The notes: a model not told the origin generated them from the letters alone. A DNA stretch of 64,000 nt from Bacillota bacterium (GCA_023410445.1 JAEYPT010000001.1:526042-590041); one strand, 5' to 3'. Shown: positions 44,471 to 53,815, counted from the stretch's first letter. Made by a program: numbers and translations.

Positions 44471-46930
44471 ATGACTGAGAAAATATACCGTGTTACGGGA
44501 ATGTCCTGCGCGTCCTGTGCGGCGCACGCGCAAAAAGCCGCCGCCAAACTGGACGGTGTGGAATCCTGCGACGTAAATATAGCAACCGAAAAAATGCGCG
44601 TTTCTTATGATGAGAATAAAGTGAGCTTTGAAACGCTGAAAAAGTCCGTGGAAGACGCGGGCTACGGCCTGGAAAACCCCCAGCCGATCAAACATATTGA
44701 TCTTGCAATCGATGGCATGAGCTGTGCCTCCTGCTCCGCCGCGGTGGAACGCGCGGTGAAAAAACTGAATGGTGTTCAGAACGTGCAGGTCAATATTGCC
44801 ACGAACCGAGGCAGCATCGATTTCGATCCCTCGCAGGTAAAACTGTCACAGATTAAAGCAGCAATTACCGGTGCCGGCTATACCCCGAGGGACATGGAAT
44901 CCGGCGTCCTCAGCGAAGACGAGAAAAAGAGGGACAAGAGCCTTTCCGGAATGAAAATGCGCCTGATCACTGCTTCCGTATTCGCTGTTCCGGAGCTTTA
45001 TATTGCGATGTCGCATATGATCCCGCAGCTGGGGCTCCCGCTCCCGGAATTTATGGGTTCCCATAGCTTTCCGTTTGTATTTGCGCTGGTACAATTTCTT
45101 CTGACGATTCCTATGATTGTGGCGGGCGATTACTTCTTCCGGATCGGTTTTAAATCGCTGCTGAAAGGCGCGCCAAATATGGATACGCTTGTCGCCATCG
45201 GCACAGGGGCCGCGTTCCTATACAGCACGTTCGCAATGGTGATGATCTATCTCGGCGATTTTTCCTATTCAACGTCGCTTTACTTTGAATCCGCCGCCGT
45301 TGTCATTACGCTGGTCATGCTCGGAAAATATCTGGAAGCAGTCAGCAAAGGTAAAACCTCGGAAGCAATTAAAAAGCTGATGAACCTTGCGCCTAAAACA
45401 GCAACAATAATCCGCAACGGCACCCAAGTTGAAGTACCAGTAGAAGAGGTTGAGGTCGGCGATATCGTCCTCGTACGCCCGGGTTCATCCATCCCGGTTG
45501 ACGGAATTGTAACGGAGGGCCTTTCCTCCGTGGATGAGTCCATGCTGACCGGCGAAAGCCTTCCCGTGGAAAAGCAGCCGGATTCACCGGTCACGGGCGG
45601 CAGCATCAACGGCGAGGGATTGATCCGTTTCCGCGTTACAAAAATTGGGGCGGACACTGCCCTCGCAAAGATCATTCGTCTTGTGGAAGACGCACAGAGC
45701 AAAAAAGCACCGATTGCCAAGCTCGCGGATATCGTATCCGGCTATTTCGTACCTGTGGTCATTGGGATTGCTGTTATTACGGCGATCGGATGGGCTTTAG
45801 CAGGCAAGGAATTTAATTTTGTTCTGACAAGCTTTGTTTCCGTGCTGGTGATCGCCTGCCCGTGTGCGCTGGGTCTTGCTACCCCGACCGCGATCATGGT
45901 CGGCACCGGAAAAGGCGCGGAGCTCGGCATTCTGATCAAAGGTGGAGAAGCGCTGGAAACCGCGCATAAAATCAATACGGTTGTTCTGGATAAGACCGGT
46001 ACGATTACCGAAGGAAAACCGGAACTGACGGATGTTAAGGTTTACTCTAATATTTCCGAAGAAGAGATACTGGCTCTCGGCGCTTCCGCTGAACGCGGTT
46101 CGGAGCATCCTATCGCGCGTGCCATTGTGGAAGGAGCGGAAAAGCGCAGAATTTCCCTGATTGAACCGGAAAATTTCAAGGCGGTTCCCGGCAGAGGGAT
46201 TGACGCGGTCGTCAGCGGAAAACATGTTCTGGCAGGCAGCGTTAAACTCATGAAGGAAAACGGCGTTGACGTTTCCCGCGCGGAGCACGATAAGGAAGCC
46301 CTTTCCGCAGGCGGCCGAACATTGATGTACCTTTCCGTGGACGGGACGCTTGCCGGGTTGATGGCTGCCGCTGATACGGTAAAACCAACCAGCCGCGAAG
46401 CGATCCGGAAACTAAGGAATTACGGCATCGAGGTTGTGATGATCACGGGCGATAACGCCGGAACAGCGTCCTCCATCGCAAAGGAAGTCGGCATTGACCG
46501 CGTTCTTTCCGATGTTCTGCCGCAGGACAAAGCGGGCGAGGTAAAGAAGCTTCAGGCAAACGGCCGAAAAGTCGCCATGGTCGGCGACGGAGTCAACGAC
46601 GCGCCCGCACTGGTACAGGCGGATATCGGTATGGCGATCGGCACCGGGACGGATGTGGCGGTGGAATCCGCCGATATCGTCCTGATGCGCGGGGACCTGA
46701 ACGAGGTTCCCACCGCGATCGGGCTGAGCCGCGCCGTGATCCGGAACATCAAGCAGAATCTCTTTTGGGCGTTTATTTACAACCTCGCGGGGATTCCCTT
46801 TGCGGCAGGTGTGTTCTACCTTTTTGGCGGGCCGCTTTTAAACCCGATCTTTGCGGGCGCCGCCATGGCGCTCAGCTCCGTGTCGGTTGTTTCCAACGCG
46901 CTTCGGTTAAGATATTTCAAAGTGAAATAA
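44471..46930 (+). CDS. copA: Copper-exporting P1B-type ATPase CopA
   Basis: Cation pump of 819 residues. Two N-terminal metal-binding domains carry GMSCASCAA (Cys13, Cys16) and GMSCASCSA (near residue 82). Eight membrane helices follow, with the copper-specific CPC motif IACPCALGLATP in helix six, the actuator loop TGES, the phosphorylation site DKTGT, the SEHPIARA motif of soft-metal pumps, and GDGVNDAPAL. All catalytic parts are intact. It exports Cu(I) from the cytoplasm. It follows the HMA-SafE-cupredoxin gene and precedes a lipoprotein and a two-component system. Confidence 0.97.
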   Translation: MTEKIYRVTGMSCASCAAHAQKAAAKLDGVESCDVNIATEKMRVSYDENKVSFETLKKSVEDAGYGLENPQPIKHIDLAIDGMSCASCSAAVERAVKKLNGVQNVQVNIATNRGSIDFDPSQVKLSQIKAAITGAGYTPRDMESGVLSEDEKKRDKSLSGMKMRLITASVFAVPELYIAMSHMIPQLGLPLPEFMGSHSFPFVFALVQFLLTIPMIVAGDYFFRIGFKSLLKGAPNMDTLVAIGTGAAFLYSTFAMVMIYLGDFSYSTSLYFESAAVVITLVMLGKYLEAVSKGKTSEAIKKLMNLAPKTATIIRNGTQVEVPVEEVEVGDIVLVRPGSSIPVDGIVTEGLSSVDESMLTGESLPVEKQPDSPVTGGSINGEGLIRFRVTKIGADTALAKIIRLVEDAQSKKAPIAKLADIVSGYFVPVVIGIAVITAIGWALAGKEFNFVLTSFVSVLVIACPCALGLATPTAIMVGTGKGAELGILIKGGEALETAHKINTVVLDKTGTITEGKPELTDVKVYSNISEEEILALGASAERGSEHPIARAIVEGAEKRRISLIEPENFKAVPGRGIDAVVSGKHVLAGSVKLMKENGVDVSRAEHDKEALSAGGRTLMYLSVDGTLAGLMAAADTVKPTSREAIRKLRNYGIEVVMITGDNAGTASSIAKEVGIDRVLSDVLPQDKAGEVKKLQANGRKVAMVGDGVNDAPALVQADIGMAIGTGTDVAVESADIVLMRGDLNEVPTAIGLSRAVIRNIKQNLFWAFIYNLAGIPFAAGVFYLFGGPLLNPIFAGAAMALSSVSVVSNALRLRYFKVK

Positions 46931-46944
46931 TGGGAGAAACTACA

Positions 46945-47589
46945 ATGAAAAAGATGATAGCGGCAATCTTTGCTGTTCTGACTGTCAGTGCGCTCTTTCT
47001 GGGGTGTGCGTCAACGGATGTTGTGCAGAAATACAGCAAACAATCCTTTTCCGATCTTCTGAAAGCCGATCCTTCCCTGGTATCGGAAGGGAAAAACAAC
47101 GATTATGTTCTGACGGTCGACGGAAAGACCCGTTTGACGGTGAGCCGCGACTATTCCAAATCGGGAGAAGACATTGTCCTTTCCACCCCGATTCAGCCGT
47201 TTCTGGATGCCGGGCTGGATGTTTCAAAGCTTGGCAAGGATTATAAGGCAGACAGCACAACGTTTTCCCTTATAACGGATTTTGGGAAAGGAACGGGGAA
47301 AAAGGATACGCCGGAGCAGGCGTTGTTTGAAAGCGTGACTGCCGACCGAAAAGCTCTTACCTACCATCAGGCGTTGGACCATTATGGAATCGTATTGAAC
47401 GGCGGCAAATTTGAATTTGCGAAGGATTATACGAAAAATGATAAGGATATCGTGTTTGTCATCGCCGCAAAACCGCTTCGCGATCTCGGCGTGGACGTCC
47501 AGAAGGTTGAAGGCTGGGCCTTCAAAACGATGAAGGATGAGTCCGGAAAAGACGTGGACCTGCTTTTAAAACCATATAATTTGAAGTAA
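46945..47589 (+). CDS. Lipoprotein of unknown function in the copper cluster
   Basis: Secreted lipoprotein of 214 residues: signal peptide MKKMIAAIFAVLTVSALFLG and lipobox Cys (LFLGCAS). ATG 46945 is chosen because GGGAG stands eight bases upstream, 14 bases after the copA stop. The mature part seems to be a duplication: VLTVDGKTRLTVSRDYSKSG and GIVLNGGKFEFAKDYTKND begin two similar halves, each ending in a LDAGLDVSKL/LRDLGVDVQKV-like segment. It has no Cys, Met-rich or His-rich copper motif after the lipobox. I do not recognise the family. Position suggests a link with copper handling or its sensing. Confidence 0.75.
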   Translation: MKKMIAAIFAVLTVSALFLGCASTDVVQKYSKQSFSDLLKADPSLVSEGKNNDYVLTVDGKTRLTVSRDYSKSGEDIVLSTPIQPFLDAGLDVSKLGKDYKADSTTFSLITDFGKGTGKKDTPEQALFESVTADRKALTYHQALDHYGIVLNGGKFEFAKDYTKNDKDIVFVIAAKPLRDLGVDVQKVEGWAFKTMKDESGKDVDLLLKPYNLK

Positions 47590-47625
47590 AATAAAAGTAT
47601 CATAATAGGAAAACGGTGAAAACGG

Positions 47626-48324
47626 ATGACCAACAAAACGATCCTTGTAGTGGATGACGAACCGAAAATCACAGAAGTCGTAAAATCCTATCTTGAAAAA
47701 AGCGGGTATAATGCCGTATGTGCCTACGACGGGCGCGAAGCTTTGGATTCGTTTGACCGCTGCCGTCCGGCTCTTGTGGTACTTGACCTCATGCTCCCTG
47801 GGTTATCCGGGGAGCATGTCTGTCGTGAAATACGGGCTAAATCCCGGGTGCCGGTCATCATGCTTACCGCTAAAACCGCAGAAGAAGATATGCTCAAAGG
47901 GCTTGGCATCGGCGCGGATGACTATATTACAAAACCGTTCAGTCCCCGGCTGCTGATGGCAAAAATTGAAACCGTTCTTCGCCGCGCTTCCAATGAGGTG
48001 ATTCCGCTCTCCAAAGAACTGATTTTTGACGGCGGTCGGCTTGTAATCGACAGCGAGAGACATGAGGTTCGCAAAGACGGAGAGCGAGTTCCGTTTACGC
48101 CGAACGAATACAGTGTATTTTTTACCATGGCCAGCTTCCCCACAAGGGCGTTTTCCCGGGACGAGCTCATTTCGCATGCGCTCGGAGAAGCCTTTGACGG
48201 CTACGACCGGGTGATCGATACACATATCAAAAATATCCGGCAGAAAATTGAGGATGATCCCAAAAATCCCAAATATGTCCTCACGGTTCACGGCGTAGGA
48301 TACTCGTTCGGTACAGGGGTTTGA
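47626..48324 (+). CDS. OmpR-family response regulator of the copper cluster
   Basis: Response regulator of 232 residues. Receiver domain with VVDDE acidic pocket, Asp54 in LVVLDLMLPG and Lys in YITKPFSP; winged-helix output domain from about 130 to the end (FTPNEYSVFFTMASFP, VHGVGYSFG). It is 36 bases after the lipoprotein gene and 19 bases before its kinase gene, so it probably regulates the copper export genes in response to metal or envelope stress. This type of control replaces CsoR or CopY, neither of which is seen here. Confidence 0.93.
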   Translation: MTNKTILVVDDEPKITEVVKSYLEKSGYNAVCAYDGREALDSFDRCRPALVVLDLMLPGLSGEHVCREIRAKSRVPVIMLTAKTAEEDMLKGLGIGADDYITKPFSPRLLMAKIETVLRRASNEVIPLSKELIFDGGRLVIDSERHEVRKDGERVPFTPNEYSVFFTMASFPTRAFSRDELISHALGEAFDGYDRVIDTHIKNIRQKIEDDPKNPKYVLTVHGVGYSFGTGV

Positions 48325-48343
48325 GCAGGAGGTAGAGAATCGC

Positions 48344-49753
48344 ATGAAAAAGCTGTCGCTCAAATATAAACTCTCTATGTCCTACGGTTTTCTCGCGCTG
48401 CTGCTGGTAGCGTCCGTCAGCCTGATCTCCAATCTCTTTCTGCGCAGCCAGTTTGAGCAATATGTCATGCGCCAGCAGGAAGCAAAAAACAAGGAAATTG
48501 TCAGTCAGGTCTCACAGCAGATGATTCAAAATCCGTCGGGAAAAGGCAGGCAGCAGGCATTGGAGACCGTTGGGGTCAACGCATTGGAGCGGGGTGTGAT
48601 TGTAAAAGTCTATGACAGCACCGGCAGCATTCTGTGGAATGCAATGGTTCACAATGGCGGATTCTGCCAGCAAATGCTGAAAAACATGGCGGCGGAAATG
48701 CAAAGCCGTTCCCCAAATTTCAAGGGACAGTATGAAGAAAAAAGCTATCCGCTGTACTCCGGGGTGAAACAGATTGGTACGGCGAGTATCGGCTATTACG
48801 GGCCTTTTTACTACACTTCGAATGACGCAGAGTTCATTAACACCTTGAATCGGCTGCTGTTTTTGATTGGAATCGGTTCGCTCTTATTGGCGGCGTTGTT
48901 GGGTTTTTACATGTCAAGCCGCATCAGCAGCCCGATTGTTCGCGTTATCGGCGCTGCGGAAAACATTGCGAAAGGCAATTACAACGATAAAATACCTTCG
49001 GCATCCAGCACAGAGGAATTGGACCGGCTTACGGCTTCCATCAACCGGCTTTCGGACGAGCTGCAGAAACAGGAAGCACTGCGAAAGCGGCTGACCACCG
49101 ACGTTGCCCACGAACTGCGAACCCCTTTGACCGCTCTGCAGGGCAATGTGGAAGCGTTGATCGACGGGATCTGGGAGCCGGACAAGGAACGTTTGGAAAG
49201 CTGCCTTGAAGAAATTCTTCGACTGAGCAGGCTTGTCTCCGAGCTGCAAGGCCTGGCGGAGCTGGAAGGTGAAAACTCGGCACTGAAGCTTTCCGAAACA
49301 AATTTGAAGGAATTGGCAGAAAGGGCGGCTGACAGCTTTCAGGCGGAAACTATGAAAAAGCAAATCACTATCACGGTTGAGGGTCCTTCGGTTACAGTTC
49401 AGGCAGATTCTGATAAAATCAGCAGGATTTTCATCAATCTGATTTCCAACGCGGTGAAGTATACTCCCATCGGCGGCACCGTCAAAGTGAGTCTTTCCAA
49501 AGAGAGCGGAAATGCGCTGATTCGAGTGGAAGATACTGGCGTCGGAATTTCGGAGGATGATCTTCCATATATTTTTGAACGCTTTTACCGTACGGACCGG
49601 TCACGAAACAGCAGCACCGGCGGGGCTGGGATCGGCTTGACAATTGTTAGGGCAATTACGGAAATGCACCATGGTAAAATTTCCGTTCTAAGCAAGGTTG
49701 GAACCGGAACGAAATTCGAGATCCTTTTACCGACAAATTTTCAAAACAACTAG
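48344..49753 (+). CDS. Sensor histidine kinase of the copper cluster
   Basis: Membrane kinase of 469 residues. Helices at about 10-33 and 168-190 enclose a 135-residue outside sensor domain. A HAMP domain follows (SSRISSPIVRVIGAAENIAK), then the phosphoacceptor box DVAHELRTPLTAL with His256, the N box INLISNAVKYTP, G1 VEDTGVGISEDDLPYIF and G2 GGAGIGLTI. All catalytic motifs are present. AGGAGG is placed before the ATG. The sensor domain has few Met, His or Cys residues (HNGGFCQQML near 103-112), so direct copper sensing is possible but not proven. Confidence 0.94.
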   Translation: MKKLSLKYKLSMSYGFLALLLVASVSLISNLFLRSQFEQYVMRQQEAKNKEIVSQVSQQMIQNPSGKGRQQALETVGVNALERGVIVKVYDSTGSILWNAMVHNGGFCQQMLKNMAAEMQSRSPNFKGQYEEKSYPLYSGVKQIGTASIGYYGPFYYTSNDAEFINTLNRLLFLIGIGSLLLAALLGFYMSSRISSPIVRVIGAAENIAKGNYNDKIPSASSTEELDRLTASINRLSDELQKQEALRKRLTTDVAHELRTPLTALQGNVEALIDGIWEPDKERLESCLEEILRLSRLVSELQGLAELEGENSALKLSETNLKELAERAADSFQAETMKKQITITVEGPSVTVQADSDKISRIFINLISNAVKYTPIGGTVKVSLSKESGNALIRVEDTGVGISEDDLPYIFERFYRTDRSRNSSTGGAGIGLTIVRAITEMHHGKISVLSKVGTGTKFEILLPTNFQNN

Positions 49754-50325
49754 TTTGCTATTAGTTGCATATGAAGTTCAGAAAATGCCTTAGTGTTTAA
49801 ACATTATGCGAAGTCCAAGCTCATATCGGGTGGTAGTTAAATGAATTTTGCTCATACGAAATGAATGATACTTTTATTTTATTGTTTTCCTGAAATTTAT
49901 AAGAGAATAGATATCATCGATTAAACTGTCCGAACGCACATCGAAAATTAACGGGAAAAACTTCAATTTTCCCATCCGCTTTGAGTTCTTAATCATTTTC
50001 TTTGTCTCGTCGTCTTTCCCTAGGAAAACAGCCCTGAATTTATATTATCGACGATAATCAGTCCTATTTTTATGGTCTGTGCCATTTATGTGACACTTTT
50101 AGCTATAGGATGGAATGATAAACCTACGAACTCGGAAGAAATTCCGAAATAGCTAATTTACATAATAATAGGAGATAGCTTAGCATTGGCTATCTCCTAT
50201 TAACTAATTTATGTTTGGGTACATGCTTAGGCGCTATCTGCATTTTTTATTACTTTGTTATAGAATTCATCGTTCAGCTAATTGTAAGGCCTTCCAAATT
50301 ACATGAAAATTTCTGTAGTCAGGTT
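49754..50325. other. Intergenic region with one ATAATGCGAAG-type motif
   Basis: A 572-base AT-rich gap between convergent genes. ACATTATGCGAAGTCC (49801-49816) matches the repeats near 42.3 and 61.8 kb. Otherwise only the terminator at 50167-50201 is supported. I see no gene. Confidence 0.5.
50167..50201. terminator. Terminator of the PTS operon
   Basis: Perfect 13-bp stem (50167-50179 with 50189-50201) and nine-base loop, 125 bases after the last gene of the minus-strand operon. A weak T/A-rich tail lies on both sides. Confidence 0.72.
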
Positions 50326-51513
50326 CTATTTACAAGGTGCTAGCATCTCAATACCCTTTTCCAGTCTGTTTAATCCTTCTTCCAGAATCTTAAAGCTTGT
50401 TGCAAAACAAATTCGCACATAACCCTCTGAGTTGGCACCGAAGAAATTTTCGCCTCCGGGAACGAGGGCAAGCTGCACCTTTTCTTTTAAGAAGTTTGTA
50501 AACTCTTCTGACGACATGCCTGTTTTGCGTATGTCAACGTATAAAAGATAGGTTGCCTGAGGCTTTTTGCAGACCAGATAGGGCATCTTTGAAATTCTGT
50601 CCATTGCGTAATCTCTGTTTTTTTGCAGATGTTCGATAAACTGATCCACCCAGTAATAACACTTTTCCAAACAGGCTGTTCCAGCTATTTGAGAGATGGA
50701 CGCAATGCCTCCCGCCGTTGTCATGACCGCAGATTTTTCTATAATTCTATCAAAAAGCACCTTATCCGTGCAATAAATGCATCCTGCTCTGAGACCCGCA
50801 ATTCCAAAACTCTTTGAGAATCCAAAAACACTCATCACGCGTTTTGTTCTTTCTTCCCCAAGAGAGAGGATGCTGATAAACGGCTTTTCGGAATAGACAA
50901 TATCCGACCAAATCTCATCGTTCATGACAGATAGATTATACTTTTCGCACAGCGCCAGAATATGTTCCAGATCTTCTTTTCTGTAAAGAGTGCCATAGGG
51001 ATTGTGGGGATTACAAAGACCGATCATCTTGGTTTTTGGTGTTATATAAGACTCAAGATTTGATAAATCAATATGATCCTCTTTTAGAATGGCAGGAAAC
51101 ATAACAGGGGTCGCGCCCGCCGCAAGACAGGATTCTCTGAAAAGATAATCAACAGGGTCGAAAACTATCATTTCGTCGCCGGGGTTCAAAACTGTTTCTG
51201 CAATGATATACATTCCACGGGCTGCGCTGTCAATCGGAAGGATACTTTCCGGGTCGACTTTTTCGCCCTTACGGCGCCAGAGTGCATTCGATATGGCGCT
51301 AATAAATTCGGGGTAGCCAAGTTTTGGAGTATAAGAAAAATATCCGTCTTTAATGTAAGCGTGCATCGCTTCCCGAATCTCAGGAGCCACGGGAAAATCC
51401 GGATCAGCGGCGGTTAAAGGGATGATACCGTCATCAACTTCGGCCCACCGGTAATTGAACGCTCGTTTTTTAAGTATCTCTATGCTAACGGCTTCGTCAT
51501 CAAAAAGTGCCAT
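50326..51513 (-). CDS. MalY/PatB-type PLP enzyme (C-S lyase or aminotransferase)
   Basis: Fold-type I pyridoxal-phosphate enzyme of 395 residues. The N terminus (RWAEVDDGIIPLTAADPDFP) matches the MalY/PatB group, where AD-x-DF binds substrate; the segment GLCNPHNPYGTLY and the cofactor Lys in FGFSKSFGIAGLRAG follow, and the substrate Arg is in YVRICFATS. Members cleave C-S bonds of cysteine conjugates, releasing pyruvate, ammonia and a thiol, or act as aminotransferases. It is the last gene of the PTS operon, ten bases after the RidA gene, which fits a lyase that releases 2-aminoacrylate. Confidence 0.88.
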   Translation of the reverse strand: MALFDDEAVSIEILKKRAFNYRWAEVDDGIIPLTAADPDFPVAPEIREAMHAYIKDGYFSYTPKLGYPEFISAISNALWRRKGEKVDPESILPIDSAARGMYIIAETVLNPGDEMIVFDPVDYLFRESCLAAGATPVMFPAILKEDHIDLSNLESYITPKTKMIGLCNPHNPYGTLYRKEDLEHILALCEKYNLSVMNDEIWSDIVYSEKPFISILSLGEERTKRVMSVFGFSKSFGIAGLRAGCIYCTDKVLFDRIIEKSAVMTTAGGIASISQIAGTACLEKCYYWVDQFIEHLQKNRDYAMDRISKMPYLVCKKPQATYLLYVDIRKTGMSSEEFTNFLKEKVQLALVPGGENFFGANSEGYVRICFATSFKILEEGLNRLEKGIEMLAPCK

Positions 51514-51523
51514 GACAGACCTC

Positions 51524-51898
51524 CTATTCTATGTACGCAATTGCCTCTACCTCACAAAGCACACCTTTCGGCAAAGCCCGTGCAGCGACGCAGGAACGTG
51601 CTGGCTTTGATGTAAAATATTTGCTGTAAATTTCATTGAATTTTGCAAAGTCAGCCATGTCGGCTAAGAAACATGTGGTTTTGATTACGTTATCCATAGT
51701 TGTTCCACCAGCTTCAAGAACAGCCTTTACGTTTTTGCACGACTGCTCTGCCTGAGCTTCTATGGTTTCTCCTGATATTTGTCCAATTGTGGGATCAACC
51801 GGTATCTGACCACTGGTGAATACAAGCTTTTCGAAAATCATCGCCTGTGAATAGGGGCCGATGGCCGCAGGCGCACTGTCTGTAATAATGGGTTTCAT
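51524..51898 (-). CDS. ridA: RidA-family deaminase
   Basis: Small protein of 124 residues. Key parts: GPYSQAMIFEKLVFTSGQIP, the Arg in PARSCVAARALPKG that holds the carboxylate, and CEVEAIAYIE at the end. RidA hydrolyses reactive enamines and imines such as 2-aminoacrylate that leak from PLP lyases. ATG 51898 has GGAGG directly upstream; the open frame extends four codons further. Its place between HPr and the MalY-type gene supports a joint role with that enzyme. Confidence 0.92.
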   Translation of the reverse strand: MKPIITDSAPAAIGPYSQAMIFEKLVFTSGQIPVDPTIGQISGETIEAQAEQSCKNVKAVLEAGGTTMDNVIKTTCFLADMADFAKFNEIYSKYFTSKPARSCVAARALPKGVLCEVEAIAYIE

Positions 51899-51949
51899 AT
51901 TTACCTCCAATAAATTAAAATAATAGCAGATGACAATAGAAGTTTACTT

Positions 51950-52207
51950 TTATAAGTTGTGGTTAAAGAAATCTTTCATTGCCTCAAAAGCGTCATCCTC
52001 GTCGTCTCCCTCAATGGTTACAACGACCTCATTGCCCATTTTGACACCTAACCCCATGAGCTTAAAAAGCTGCGTTACAAGGCATTCTTTTTCGCCTTTT
52101 TTAAGCTTGATTGCGCTTTTAAACCTTTGGGCTTCTTTGGCAAGCATACCGGCAGGTCTTGCATGAATTCCGAGTTCTTCCCTGATTACAAAATTAAATG
52201 TTTTCAT
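51950..52207 (-). CDS. HPr-type PTS phosphocarrier with Gln at position 46
   Basis: Protein of 85 residues. His15 in ELGIHARPAG is the site phosphorylated by enzyme I. It aligns without gaps to Bacillus HPr, and the regulatory Ser46 position reads Gln (CLVTQLFKLMGLGV), so it cannot be phosphorylated by HPr kinase. It would thus carry phosphate for transport but not take part in CcpA-type catabolite control. This is the reverse of Crh, which keeps Ser46 and lacks His15. The gene lies inside the operon for the PTS permease and phosphoglycosidase. Confidence 0.92.
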   Translation of the reverse strand: MKTFNFVIREELGIHARPAGMLAKEAQRFKSAIKLKKGEKECLVTQLFKLMGLGVKMGNEVVVTIEGDDEDDAFEAMKDFFNHNL

Positions 52208-52349
52208 AGGATATTCCTTTCGCAGCTGCGGCTGTACTATTCTGGCAGCGCTGACGATTCGAAATATAAGCTAGAAATTGTTTATGATAAAATATATTTG
52301 CTGTCAAATCGCCATTGCGCTTCGTATCAGCATCGACAGCGGTGTTCCT

Positions 52350-53780
52350 TTAAAGAACTTCACCGTTTGATTCAATCACTTTTTTGTACCAGTCAAATGA
52401 ATCCTTCTTTATTCTTTTACCGGTACCGGCGCCGTTGTCATCAAGATCCACATAGATGAATCCATATCTTTTTTTCATCTCACCGGTTGAAGCACTTACA
52501 ATATCGATCGGGCCCCAAGGGGTAAAGCCCATCAGTTCTACGCCATCTTCGAAAACTGATTTTTTCAGTTCCTTGATATGTGACCGAAGATAATCAACAC
52601 GGTAGTTATCATGAACCGTGCCCTCTTCGAGTTTATCGGCAGCGCCAAGGCCACATTCAACGATAAAGAGCGGCTTTTGATATCTGCCATACAACTTTTC
52701 CATTGCTACCCGCAATCCAACAGGATCAATTGTCCAGCCCCATTCAGAGGCTTTTAAATAGGGATTTTTAACTCCCTTAATAATCTTTTTGGCCGCGGAA
52801 TTCTGATCAGCGTTCGGATTGGCACTAACCGTTTCGCTCATATAATAGCTGAATCCCACATAATCCACGGTACCCTGCTTTAGCGTTTCAAGGTCGGTTT
52901 CTTCCATTTCCAATTGAACGCCATGGTTTTGCATGTCAATCATCGCATAGGTCGGATAATACCCGCGGCACTGAACATCGGTGCAGAAATAAAGTTTTTT
53001 ATACGTTTTATTTGATTCAATAGTATCATCTGGATCGCATGTCTCAGGATAGTTCAGTACAAACCCTGCCATGCATCCGATCTGGAAATCAGGACTGATC
53101 GCATGTCCAAGAATAACTGATCTGGCGCTTGCCACAAGCTGATTATGCATGGTCTGATATATTACAACCGAATCTTCAATCTTCTCGTCTAAAATCACCC
53201 CGCCGGATAAATAAGGGAGAAGCTGAAATTCATACTTAAGCATATTGTTTATTTCGTTGAAAGTCATCCAATACTTCACTTTGTTCTGATATCTGGTGAA
53301 GATTGTGACGACATAATGTTCAAAAAAATCAACCAGTTTGCGGTTTTTCCATCCGCCATACTGTTGTGCGAGATGTAAAGGCATGTCGTTGTGAAGGATT
53401 GTTACTACAGGCTCAATATGATACTTTAACATTTCATCAAAAAGACTGTCATAGAACTCAAGGCCTTCCTGATTCGGAAGAATCTCATCACCATTTGGAA
53501 ATATTCTTGTCCATGCAATAGAAATTCTCAGACATTTAAAGCCCATTTCGGCAAACAGCTTAATGTCTTCTTTGTATGTGTGATAAAAATCAATCGCGTT
53601 ATGACTCGGATAATAGTACCCAGGCATAATCTTTTCATGTATTATTCGATCTGTATTGTATGTGGCACCGGTCAGAACATCCGACACACTCAATCCTTTG
53701 CCACCGACATTATAAGCTCCTTCGCATTGGTGAGCAGATAACGCCCCACCCCATAAAAAATTATCAGGCAATTTATTCAT
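52350..53780 (-). CDS. GH1 6-phospho-beta-glycosidase
   Basis: Cytoplasmic family 1 glycosidase of 476 residues. The fold begins FLWGGALSAHQCEGAYNVGGKG (compare FLWG-x-A-x-A-x-x-Q-x-E-G). The acid/base Glu is in WMTFNEINN. The nucleophile Glu is in FIVECGLG, where the family has E-N-G, so Asn is replaced by Cys. The phosphate-binding region near the end (KKRYGFIYVDLDD, with Ser/Lys/Tyr residues) supports a 6-phospho substrate. The gene lies between PTS IIA and HPr genes and should cleave the phosphorylated beta-glycoside made during uptake. Confidence 0.93.
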   Translation of the reverse strand: MNKLPDNFLWGGALSAHQCEGAYNVGGKGLSVSDVLTGATYNTDRIIHEKIMPGYYYPSHNAIDFYHTYKEDIKLFAEMGFKCLRISIAWTRIFPNGDEILPNQEGLEFYDSLFDEMLKYHIEPVVTILHNDMPLHLAQQYGGWKNRKLVDFFEHYVVTIFTRYQNKVKYWMTFNEINNMLKYEFQLLPYLSGGVILDEKIEDSVVIYQTMHNQLVASARSVILGHAISPDFQIGCMAGFVLNYPETCDPDDTIESNKTYKKLYFCTDVQCRGYYPTYAMIDMQNHGVQLEMEETDLETLKQGTVDYVGFSYYMSETVSANPNADQNSAAKKIIKGVKNPYLKASEWGWTIDPVGLRVAMEKLYGRYQKPLFIVECGLGAADKLEEGTVHDNYRVDYLRSHIKELKKSVFEDGVELMGFTPWGPIDIVSASTGEMKKRYGFIYVDLDDNGAGTGKRIKKDSFDWYKKVIESNGEVL

Positions 53781-53815
53781 AATGAACCTCGTTTTCTATT
53801 CAAAATGTTTATTCG

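Noticed and set aside
52208..52349. Possible extra promoter (TTGACA on the minus strand near 52308) before the HPr gene
   Set aside because: A -35-like box is present, but the best -10 at proper spacing (TAAACA) is weak, so I did not list it as a feature.
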